The notes under the pieces: model-generated | Database searches by the model: none | Told to the model about the DNA's origin: nothing | What the model saw: only the letters and a program-made list of their open reading frames with translations | DNA from: an uncultured Bacilli bacterium | GTDB lineage: Bacteria; Bacillota_I; Bacilli_A; RF39; UBA660 | Direction of reading: 5' to 3' | Length of the DNA stretch: 9,746 nt | Assembly: GCA_910586865.1 (NCBI GenBank) | Contig: CAJUIY010000054.1 | Coordinates: forward strand, 1 to 9,746 | Made by a program: the position numbers and the translations under genes | In this document: positions 1 through 5,801 of the stretch, piece by piece | How the letters are laid out: each line of letters opens with the position of its first letter | How positions within the stretch are numbered: position 1 is the stretch's first letter

Positions 1-927
1 AATAAAAGAGAGAAGTGTCTCTACTATATCTTCTACTTTGCTATTTCTATGAACAGTAAGTGTATAAGTATCTTTTGATTGATTTTCTGCAACTATCGTT
101 ATTTTAATTTTATTATTTCCTACTTTTAATTTGTCATTTCCTGTAATGGTTATTTTTGCTTTTGTATCACTTAATTTATATTTTAAAGCAATCCTAGTAA
201 TATCATTTTCTACATTTATATCCTCTATCGTTTTGCTAACTGTATTTTTAGTTAATTCTTCTTCATGGTAGAATAATTTGAATTCTTTATTAGCACTAAG
301 TGCTAATCTCGTAATATTGATATTATAATTCTTAACATCTCCATTTTCAGCAGTCACCTTTATAGGATATACATTTAACCCTATCCCTAATTCTTTTTCT
401 GCTTCATATTCTATATTTGCCTTACTATCATTAGCGACCACTTCTATTTTTACTTTTTCTTTTTTGGTCTTATAGGATAGAGATTCACTTATCGTAATAA
501 ACTTATCTTCTATTTTTATTTCTTTTAAGGAGGTATCCGAACTTTTTTGCTCAACAATTGGAGATTCTGGTACCACCCTATTTGATTTATTACTACTAGA
601 ATTATTAGCATTTTGATAAGATTCTGTGTTGTTTGAATTACCATAAGAACTCGAATTATTGTTATTATTATTTGTAGTACTATTATTTGGGGTAGATGGG
701 GCTACATAAGAATTCCCACCACACGGATTACCTTCTAATGGCTCTCCAATCGCATACCAACGATTATCCCTTTGCTCAGCAATATGCCAATGTCCATCTC
801 CATGTGAACCATAATACTGTCCATTACAACTTGTAATACTTCCTTTGCTAAGCCATCCAGGTGTTGCCAATACATTGCCAGGAATCAAAAAAATACCAAC
901 CAATAACCATAAATAATTCTTCTTCAT
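1..927 (-). CDS. Secreted YHYH-like / cadherin-like beta-sandwich protein, C-terminus cut by window edge
   Basis: An open frame of 309 codons runs from ATG at 927 off the left edge without a stop, so the C-terminus is missing. The start follows GGGAG (934-938). Residues 1-21 are a signal peptide: MKKN, a hydrophobic core, then VLA before Thr22, a signal peptidase I site. Residues 22-72 hold a small domain with Cys34, YGSHGDGHWH (39-48), WYAIGEP and Cys69. It resembles the His-rich YHYH-type modules of Firmicute exported proteins; metal binding and a Cys34-Cys69 disulfide are inferences. Residues 73-117 are an Asn/Ser-rich linker. Residues ~131-207 and ~212-295 are two repeats of cadherin-like beta-sandwich type, each ending in a Tyr-x-hydrophobic-x-hydrophobic-x-Arg pattern (YNINITR, YTLTVHR). 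The last visible residues, DIVETLLSFI, may begin a C-terminal membrane anchor. The role is probably at the cell surface, with no specific function known. It is transcribed alone from the promoter at 1012-1040. Confidence 0.85.
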   Translation of the reverse strand, partial: MKKNYLWLLVGIFLIPGNVLATPGWLSKGSITSCNGQYYGSHGDGHWHIAEQRDNRWYAIGEPLEGNPCGGNSYVAPSTPNNSTTNNNNNNSSSYGNSNNTESYQNANNSSSNKSNRVVPESPIVEQKSSDTSLKEIKIEDKFITISESLSYKTKKEKVKIEVVANDSKANIEYEAEKELGIGLNVYPIKVTAENGDVKNYNINITRLALSANKEFKLFYHEEELTKNTVSKTIEDINVENDITRIALKYKLSDTKAKITITGNDKLKVGNNKIKITIVAENQSKDTYTLTVHRNSKVEDIVETLLSFI

Positions 928-1011
928 ATTTTACTCCCTAAAAGAAATCCAAAAGTATCTTTACTAGCCTACTTTTTATCTACTTATTTTTATCTTCCTA
1001 TAACTAATTTC

Positions 1012-1040
1012 ATTATAAACAAATTTCCATAATTTGTAAA
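1012..1040 (-). promoter_or_regulatory. Sigma-A promoter of the secreted-protein gene
   Basis: On the minus strand TTTACA (1035-1040) is followed by exactly 17 bp and then a perfect TATAAT (1012-1017). Transcription would start near 1005, leaving a leader of about 78 nt before the ATG at 927. The three 16-bp-spaced boxes begin 6 bp upstream of the -35, a position suited to an activator that contacts RNA polymerase. Confidence 0.85.
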
Positions 1041-1046
1041 TAAATT

Positions 1047-1094
1047 TTAAAGATACGTCAGGTTAAAGATACGTCAGGTTAAAGATAAGTAAAC
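1047..1094 (-). repeat. Three tandem 16-bp units upstream of the -35 (likely regulator binding array)
   Basis: Two exact 16-bp copies, TTAAAGATACGTCAGG on the plus strand (1047-1062, 1063-1078), are followed by a third, diverged unit (1079-1094) that keeps TTAAAGATA. Read with the downstream gene this gives three TATCTTTAA boxes at 16-bp intervals, ending 6 bp from the -35. In-phase direct repeats next to a -35 are typical of sites for dimeric response regulators. The regulator is unknown and is not in this window. A fourth, opposite-facing TATCTTTA (plus strand, 956-963) lies in the leader. Confidence 0.75.
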
Positions 1095-1194
1095 ATATTA
1101 AGCACTTATTACGATTTAATTTTTATATAAGAAACAACTTAACCTTTTCACAATCCTTGCAAAATATAGAAGTCAATTACTAAATACATTTTAG

Positions 1195-1230
1195 AGAAAA
1201 AAGAAAAAGTGGCAATATAAATGTCACTTT
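1195..1230 (-). terminator. Rho-independent terminator of the 147-aa gene
   Basis: Four bases past the stop codon, AAAGTGACA (1222-1230, read on minus) pairs with TGCCACTTT (1206-1214) through one G-U, giving 9 bp around a 7-base loop. A T-rich tail, TTTTTCTTTTTTCTCT, follows. Between here and the 16-bp boxes (1095-1194) I see no gene or other clear signal. Confidence 0.85.
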
Positions 1231-1234
1231 CTAC

Positions 1235-1678
1235 TTATCTTATTTTTTTTATTACAGATGGTGTTTCTACATTTAAAGTATACTTACCATCCACCACATT
1301 TTCAAGTGGTATTTCTAACTCATTTTCTAATGTTGTATTTAATACATCATATCCATATACCATTCTATCATCAGTAGGTCTAATTCTATAAACTGGTCTA
1401 TCTGTTATTTGAGAAGCATTATTTTCTAACTCTTGACATCCATTATAGAAAAAAGCCATTGAAATTGCTCTGTCTAAATTCCAAATATTTGCTGTAGATG
1501 GAGCATATTTTCTCATGGAAGATGACATCATACCAATATGAATTCCTTCCAAATCTGGTAGTCTATATAACACATAGATACTTTCGTCACCCATAAAACC
1601 ACTTTCTAATTGTTTTTTTTCTTCATCATTAATTGGTGTTAAAATAATATCAGGATTTCTTAGTCTTACGCTTAACAT
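1235..1678 (-). CDS. Hypothetical protein, 147 aa, not recognised
   Basis: I do not recognise this family. The start ATG at 1676-1678 follows AAGGGAG (1685-1691) at normal spacing, and the frame closes with TAA at 1235. The protein has no signal peptide or membrane segment, so it is probably cytoplasmic. It looks like a mixed alpha/beta domain. Residues 1-16 (MLSVRLRNPDIILTPI) and ~34-50 (IYVLYRLPDLEGIHIG) are strand-like. A Met/Ser/Trp-rich middle (about 49-77) includes MMSSSM and IWNLDRAISMAFF. The only Cys is in NGCQEL. The C-terminus (about 95-147) is strand-rich and basic at the end (SVIKKIR). It stands alone, with a near-perfect promoter upstream and a dedicated terminator, which suggests strong independent expression. 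Composition matches its neighbours and nothing suggests decay. Confidence 0.8.
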   Translation of the reverse strand: MLSVRLRNPDIILTPINDEEKKQLESGFMGDESIYVLYRLPDLEGIHIGMMSSSMRKYAPSTANIWNLDRAISMAFFYNGCQELENNASQITDRPVYRIRPTDDRMVYGYDVLNTTLENELEIPLENVVDGKYTLNVETPSVIKKIR

Positions 1679-1709
1679 ATTATTCTCCCTTCTTCATCTA
1701 ATGATGCTT

Positions 1710-1738
1710 ATTATAACATATCTATATTTACATGTCAA
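1710..1738 (-). promoter_or_regulatory. Consensus extended -10 promoter of the 147-aa gene
   Basis: On the minus strand a perfect TTGACA (1733-1738), 17 bp, then a perfect TATAAT (1710-1715) preceded by TGT, which gives an extended -10 (TGnTATAAT). The predicted start is near 1703, about 25 nt before the ATG. This is the closest match to consensus in the window. Confidence 0.92.
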
Positions 1739-1743
1739 ACGTT

Positions 1744-1765
1744 TCGTAATTACTGTTATTTACGA
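1744..1765. repeat. 22-bp inverted repeat directly upstream of the -35
   Basis: TCGTAATTA (1744-1752) and TATTTACGA (1757-1765) are complementary at 8 of 9 positions around CTGT. The repeat ends 6 bp upstream of the -35 of the 147-aa gene. A dimeric repressor or activator operator is plausible. No T-tract follows on either strand, so it is not a terminator. Confidence 0.5.
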
Positions 1766-1794
1766 TTTCCCTTATAATTACAATAATCGAATAA

Positions 1795-1852
1795 GATTTT
1801 CCTGTATTTAATCGACCATTACTTTTAAAAGTAAAAGGATACTAAGAAAATC
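1795..1852. repeat. Nested inverted repeats with a perfect 16-bp palindrome after the 213-aa gene
   Basis: TTACTTTTAAAAGTAA (1819-1834) is a perfect palindrome. It sits inside a second inverted repeat, GATTTTC (1795-1801) and GAAAATC (1846-1852). The structure begins 8 bases past the stop codon of the 213-aa gene (stop 1860-1862). It lacks the T-tail of an intrinsic terminator, so it may be a 3'-end stabiliser, a weak terminator or a regulator site. No better terminator is visible for that gene. Confidence 0.4.
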
Positions 1853-1859
1853 AGACCTT

Positions 1860-2501
1860 CTATTTCACATATTTTTTGGAGATTTCAATCACTGGTCTAA
1901 CAGGCCAAGTATTAGTACCCGTTCCCATACATATCTTAGCTGGGTCATTACTAGTTTTTTCACAAACTAAGATAGGCGTATCCCCTTCTACTTCCTCTGT
2001 TACCGTTGTGCTACGATATAGAAAAGTTCTATTCGAATCTTCTATGGTTACACCTGGAGCTAAGTTCGCAATGCCAGTAATCGTTTGAATATCATCTATT
2101 GATAATAATCTAGCACTCACTTCATCCGCTCCTATTCCTAAGGATTGAGCAAAATCACTTGCAAACGTATTCCTTACATAATCACTAGCTTCTCGGTAAT
2201 CTATCAAATCATCCAGTTGATCTTCCATCAATAAAAGCACTTTACTCTCCTCACTATCTGATTTGGCTATCACATTCCAAGTACTGTTATTCTTTAAAGT
2301 AACGTAATCCCCTATTTTATAACTATCATACTTTTCTTCTTTATCCACACTAGTATCCCTTTTTTCGTCCGTTTCTTCTATAGAATCCTCTTCTACCTTC
2401 TTATCAAAGAAATGATTAATGGTAAAATAACCTCCTACTATAACAACGACGGCACATAAGACAATAATAATAGTTAAATTTGTTCTATTTGAATCACTCA
2501 T
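1860..2501 (-). CDS. Membrane-anchored extracytoplasmic protein, 213 aa (VRPVI-ending domain family)
   Basis: The start chosen is ATG at 2501, preceded by AGGAG and 7 bases; a longer reading from TTG at 2534 would run through the -10 of the promoter. Residues 1-8 are polar. Residues 9-32 (LTIIIVLCAVVVIVGGYFTI and following) are one membrane helix, with Lys-rich sequence after it. Residues 33-58 are a highly charged linker. The outside domain begins at YKIGDYVTLKNNSTWNVI (61-78) and ends WPVRPVIEISKKYVK (199-213). It resembles, from memory, a large family of exported proteins in uncultured gut Bacilli that open with Y-x-IGD-x-V and close with VRPVI-x-ISK; a C-type-lectin or sulfatase-modifying-enzyme-like fold is a guess. 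Cys180 and Cys191 could form a disulfide. This copy is short for the family. It lies after the aspS terminator and probably has its own promoter. Exact function unknown. Confidence 0.82.
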   Translation of the reverse strand: MSDSNRTNLTIIIVLCAVVVIVGGYFTINHFFDKKVEEDSIEETDEKRDTSVDKEEKYDSYKIGDYVTLKNNSTWNVIAKSDSEESKVLLLMEDQLDDLIDYREASDYVRNTFASDFAQSLGIGADEVSARLLSIDDIQTITGIANLAPGVTIEDSNRTFLYRSTTVTEEVEGDTPILVCEKTSNDPAKICMGTGTNTWPVRPVIEISKKYVK

Positions 2502-2522
2502 ATCATCACTCCTATTATCCTT

Positions 2523-2531
2523 ATAATACCA
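2523..2531 (-). promoter_or_regulatory. Possible extended -10 element of the 213-aa gene
   Basis: On the minus strand TGG-TATTAT (2523-2531) lies 21 bases upstream of the ATG at 2501, just past the aspS operon terminator. No convincing -35 is seen: the hexamer 17 bp upstream is TTTTCT, inside the terminator T-tail. The TGn extension may compensate. The call rests mainly on the gene needing a promoter after that terminator. Confidence 0.45.
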
Positions 2532-2540
2532 CAATTTTGA

Positions 2541-2584
2541 TGGAAAGAAAATGAAAAGATGAATTAATTTGCTATTAATCCATC
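2541..2584 (-). terminator. Rho-independent terminator of the gatCAB-aspS operon
   Basis: On the minus strand GATGGATTAAT (2574-2584) pairs with ATTAATTCATC (2558-2568) over 11 bp (one G-U) around the 5-base loop AGCAA. The tail TTTTCATTTTCTTT follows. It ends the operon 46 bases after the aspS stop. Confidence 0.8.
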
Positions 2585-2629
2585 ACTCTTATCAACCAAA
2601 GTAAGGAAAAAAATGTCATTACTTCTTTT

Positions 2630-4372
2630 TTAACGAACTTTAATATGTGCCTCTCTTAATTGTAATTCACTCACTTCAGAAGGAGATTCCATTAAGGCAT
2701 CTGAGCCACTAGCATTCATAGGAAAAGCAATCGTCTCACGAATATTTTCCTCTCCTAGTAAAAGCATTAACATACGGTCAATTCCTGGGGCCATTCCTGC
2801 ATGAGGTGGTGCCCCATATTTAAAGGCTTCATATAATGCTTTGAATCTCTTTTCTATTTCTTCTTCTTTATACCCTGCAATAGAAAAAGCCTTTTTCATA
2901 ATCTCTAAATCATGATTTCTAACCGCACCACTGGCAAGTTCAATTCCATTACATACGAAATCAAATTGATAAGCTAACACTTCTTCTGGTTTTTTAGATT
3001 CTAGGCTTTCCATTCCACCTTGTGGCATACTAAACGGATTATGAGTAAAGATATACTTCTCTTCTTCTTCACTCCATTCATACATTGGGAAATCCTTTAC
3101 AATGCAGAACTTAAATTCATCTTTATCAATTAAACCAAGTTTACGCCCTAACTCATCACGAATTAGGCCTGCATATTTATAGGCATTATTTCGATCTGCA
3201 ATAAAGAAAATGACACTACCTGGTTTTAAATTTCCAATATCAATTAAATCTTCCCTTTCATCTTCTGATAGAAATTTATCGATAGGACCTGCAAAAGACA
3301 TATCCTCGTTTACTTTAAAATATCCAATTCCTGGCATACCTATACTAGAAGCATAATCTACTAATTCATTAAACCAAGAGTTTGATTTTGTGGCAATATC
3401 TTCTACTACAATTCCTTTTACAGTTACCTTTTTAAATGGTTTGAAAGTAGTTTCTTCAAATACTTCTGTTAAATCAACTAGTTCTAATGGATTTCTTAAA
3501 TCTGGTTTATCCGTACCAAATCTCTCCATAGACTCTTTATAACTTAAACGTGGAAAAGGAGTATCGGATATTTTTTTACCATTTCCAAATTTTTGAAAGG
3601 TTTCATAAAAGACCTTTTCGCCTATTTTTAACACATCATCTTCTTCTACAAAAGCCATCTCAAAATCTAACTGATAAAATTCTCCATAAACTCTATCACT
3701 TCTCGCATCTTCATCACGAAAACATGGTGCAATTTGAAAATACTTATCAAACCCGCCACACATTAATAATTGTTTAAATTGTTGTGGAGCTTGAGGAAGA
3801 GCATAAAACTTACCATGATATTTACGAGATGGAACAATAAAGTCTCTCGCTCCTTCTGGTGAAGATGCCGTTAAAATTGGTGTTTGTAATTCTAAGAAAT
3901 CTTCTTTTTTCATAATCTCTCTTAAAAAATCAATTACTTGTGTTCTAAAAATGATATTTTGTTTTACTTTTGGATTTCTTAAATCAAGATAACGATATTT
4001 CAACCTTACTTCCTCTGAGGTTTCATGAGAAGTCATCACTTCAAATGGTAAAACATTAGAACTATTACCAAGTACCTCTAATTCATTTACTAGTAGTTCA
4101 ATCGTACCTGTTTTAATTCTATCGTTATAGTCTTCTTCCTCTCTTTTACGGATTGTACCAGAAACGGTAATACTAGATTCTCTTGTAATTCCATAAAAGA
4201 TGGTATCATCATTACTAACAATTTGTAAAACTCCACTATCATCACGGATATCAACAAAAATAACGCCTCCATGATCTCTAATATTTTCTACAAAACCAGC
4301 AATCTTAACTTCTCTATCAATTTCTTTTTCTGATAACTCATAACACTTATGAGTCCTATATTTGTTAGCCAT
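2630..4372 (-). CDS. aspS: Aspartate--tRNA ligase, probably non-discriminating (Asp/Asn)
   Basis: Cytoplasmic class II synthetase that charges aspartate on tRNA(Asp) and, if non-discriminating, on tRNA(Asn). Its 580 aa are close to the usual ~590. Residues 1-~105 are the OB-fold anticodon-binding domain. The class II core carries the flipping-loop region PQAPQQFKQLLM (193-204), motif 2 CFRDEDARSDR (217-227) with GEFYQLDFE, and motif 3 GMAPGIDRMLMLLLGEENIRET (526-547, Arg533). Residues ~285-420 are the bacterial insertion domain. His34 in RDHGGVIF sits where Escherichia coli and Bacillus subtilis AspRS have Leu. Leu there marks discriminating enzymes and His marks non-discriminating ones such as that of Pseudomonas aeruginosa. 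The FTHNPFSMPQGG stretch (442-453) and GIELASGAVRNH (476-487) resemble the alphaproteobacterial subtype rather than the Bacillus HHPFT/GGGSIR form. The start follows GAGAGGAG and overlaps the gatB end by 8 bp (ATGGCTAA). Last gene of the T-box operon. Confidence 0.97.
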   Translation of the reverse strand: MANKYRTHKCYELSEKEIDREVKIAGFVENIRDHGGVIFVDIRDDSGVLQIVSNDDTIFYGITRESSITVSGTIRKREEEDYNDRIKTGTIELLVNELEVLGNSSNVLPFEVMTSHETSEEVRLKYRYLDLRNPKVKQNIIFRTQVIDFLREIMKKEDFLELQTPILTASSPEGARDFIVPSRKYHGKFYALPQAPQQFKQLLMCGGFDKYFQIAPCFRDEDARSDRVYGEFYQLDFEMAFVEEDDVLKIGEKVFYETFQKFGNGKKISDTPFPRLSYKESMERFGTDKPDLRNPLELVDLTEVFEETTFKPFKKVTVKGIVVEDIATKSNSWFNELVDYASSIGMPGIGYFKVNEDMSFAGPIDKFLSEDEREDLIDIGNLKPGSVIFFIADRNNAYKYAGLIRDELGRKLGLIDKDEFKFCIVKDFPMYEWSEEEEKYIFTHNPFSMPQGGMESLESKKPEEVLAYQFDFVCNGIELASGAVRNHDLEIMKKAFSIAGYKEEEIEKRFKALYEAFKYGAPPHAGMAPGIDRMLMLLLGEENIRETIAFPMNASGSDALMESPSEVSELQLREAHIKVR

Positions 4373-5801
4373 TGTTTTTTCTCCTCTCTAATTCTTCCTT
4401 TATAATTTCTAACGACATATTTGGGTTTGCTTGTCTATTTGACTTTTGCATAACCTTTCCAATAAAGAAATTATAGACATAAGTATTTCCTTCTTCTACA
4501 TATTGTCTTACTTGTTCTTCATTTTCATCCATTACTTCACAAATTAAGGTTAATAGTTGTTCTTTATCATTAATTTGATGTAGATTCTGTTTACTAATTA
4601 ATTCATTTGGATCCGTTTCTTTTTCAATTGCTTGATATAAAATCTTTTTTCCATGATCTAGAGAGATATCTTTGTTTTTTACTTTCTCAATTACTCCACT
4701 TAACATCTTAGGTGTAATAAATAACTCATGAATACTTATCTCTAACTTTTTAATCGTAGAAAGAATCGCAGATGTTACAAAGTTTACGGTAAGAGAAATA
4801 TCGGAACCATAAGATAGTACTTCTTCAAAATAATCACTGATATCTTTTTTACTAGATAATACTCCCGCATCATATTCAGATAAACCATATTGATTGATAT
4901 ACTTTTCATATCGTTCTAGTTTTAACTCAGGAATGGAGCTTCGTAACTCTTCATAATATTCTTTGGTTAATGGTACTGGGGGAATATTTGGTTCTACAAA
5001 ATACTTATAGTCAACCGCATCCACTTTTTCTCTCATCGCATACGTTTTTCCATCCTCTGCGATACGACGAGTCTCCTGTACAACTTTTTCACCCTTTTCT
5101 AAAAGTTCTGTCTGCCTTTTGATTTCATATTCAATCGCATCTCTTACACTCGTAAAAGCATTGATATTTTTCATCTCTACTTTGGTACCAAGTTCCGTAT
5201 CCGTATCTTTCATTAAAGAAATATTAACATCACATCGCATTTGACCATAATTACTTTTTGCCTCACTAACTCCTAAGAATAAGAAAACATCTCTTAAATC
5301 CTCTAAGAAAGCCACTGCCTCATCCGCACTTTCGATACAAGGTTCTGTGACAATCTCAATTAATGGAATTCCACTTCTATTATAATCAATTAATGAATAA
5401 TTACTAAAATGTTCTAGTGAAGCCGTATCCTCTTCCAAATGCAATTGATGAATGAAAACTCGTTTTTTATGACCATTCACCATGATATCTAAATATCCAT
5501 TTCTTCCCATTGGTTTGGTAACTTGTGTGATTTGATAACCTTTTGGAAGATCGGGATAAAAATAATTTTTACGATCAAAGAGTACCTCATCTGGATTGGT
5601 ACAATGAAGTGCCATAGCAGTCTTTAATGCCTTCCTAACTGCCTCTTTATTGGGAATCGGTAAAATACCTGGAAGTCCTAAGTCAACAGTGGAGACATTA
5701 ATATTTGGTGTTTCGGTAAATTCATTGGGAGAGGCAGAAAAATTTTTAGATTTTGTCTCTAATTCACAATGTACTTCTAATCCAATCACTGCTTTATACA
5801 T
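4365..5801 (-). CDS. gatB: Asp-tRNA(Asn)/Glu-tRNA(Gln) amidotransferase subunit B
   Basis: GatB binds the mischarged tRNA and carries the kinase and transamidation site that turns Asp-tRNA(Asn) or Glu-tRNA(Gln) into the amide, using ammonia channelled from GatA. I place the start at ATG 5799-5801 (478 aa), because AGGTG lies 6 bases upstream. The GTG three codons earlier overlaps that Shine-Dalgarno site and has poor spacing. The N-terminal cradle has VIGLEVH (5-11), LGLPGILPIPNK, FDRKNYFYPDLPKGYQIT (75-92), HLEEDTA (121-127) and DYNRSGIPLIEIV (139-151), followed by MRCDVNISL and GTKVEMKNINAF. The C-terminal third is the helical and YqeY-like tail that contacts tRNA, ending GKVMQKSNRQANPNMSLEII. 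The zinc-binding Cys pairs of many GatBs are absent, as in Staphylococcus aureus. Eight-base overlaps join it to gatA (5794-5801) and aspS (4365-4372), suggesting translational coupling. Confidence 0.97.
   Translation of the reverse strand: MYKAVIGLEVHCELETKSKNFSASPNEFTETPNINVSTVDLGLPGILPIPNKEAVRKALKTAMALHCTNPDEVLFDRKNYFYPDLPKGYQITQVTKPMGRNGYLDIMVNGHKKRVFIHQLHLEEDTASLEHFSNYSLIDYNRSGIPLIEIVTEPCIESADEAVAFLEDLRDVFLFLGVSEAKSNYGQMRCDVNISLMKDTDTELGTKVEMKNINAFTSVRDAIEYEIKRQTELLEKGEKVVQETRRIAEDGKTYAMREKVDAVDYKYFVEPNIPPVPLTKEYYEELRSSIPELKLERYEKYINQYGLSEYDAGVLSSKKDISDYFEEVLSYGSDISLTVNFVTSAILSTIKKLEISIHELFITPKMLSGVIEKVKNKDISLDHGKKILYQAIEKETDPNELISKQNLHQINDKEQLLTLICEVMDENEEQVRQYVEEGNTYVYNFFIGKVMQKSNRQANPNMSLEIIKEELERRKNNG

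Noticed and set aside
952..962. Shared AAGTATCTTT word in the leader of the secreted-protein gene and the trpS promoter spacer (8619-8628)
   Set aside because: A single 10-base AT-rich match between two sites is weak evidence, and its placement relative to the promoters differs.
1047..1094. CRISPR-like array
   Set aside because: The repeats are contiguous 16-bp units without spacers, and lie at a promoter.
1860..2534. Longer reading of the 213-aa protein from TTG at 2534
   Set aside because: The extra 11 codons run through the likely -10 (2523-2528) and have no ribosome site; ATG at 2501 has AGGAG at good spacing.
2585..2640. AAGTAA/TTACTT hairpin just after aspS as the operon terminator
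   Set aside because: On the minus strand it has a 14-base loop and no T-tail; the 11-bp hairpin at 2558-2584 with T-tail is far better.
3550..3777. Plus-strand reading frames inside aspS (also 6755-6977 in gatA, 7972-8175 in the 219-aa gene, 1876-2088)
   Set aside because: They are antisense to clear genes, lack ribosome sites and have biased, low-complexity products.
4365..5801. GatB as degenerate because zinc-binding Cys are missing
   Set aside because: GatB of Staphylococcus aureus also lacks them and works; the rest of the sequence is intact.
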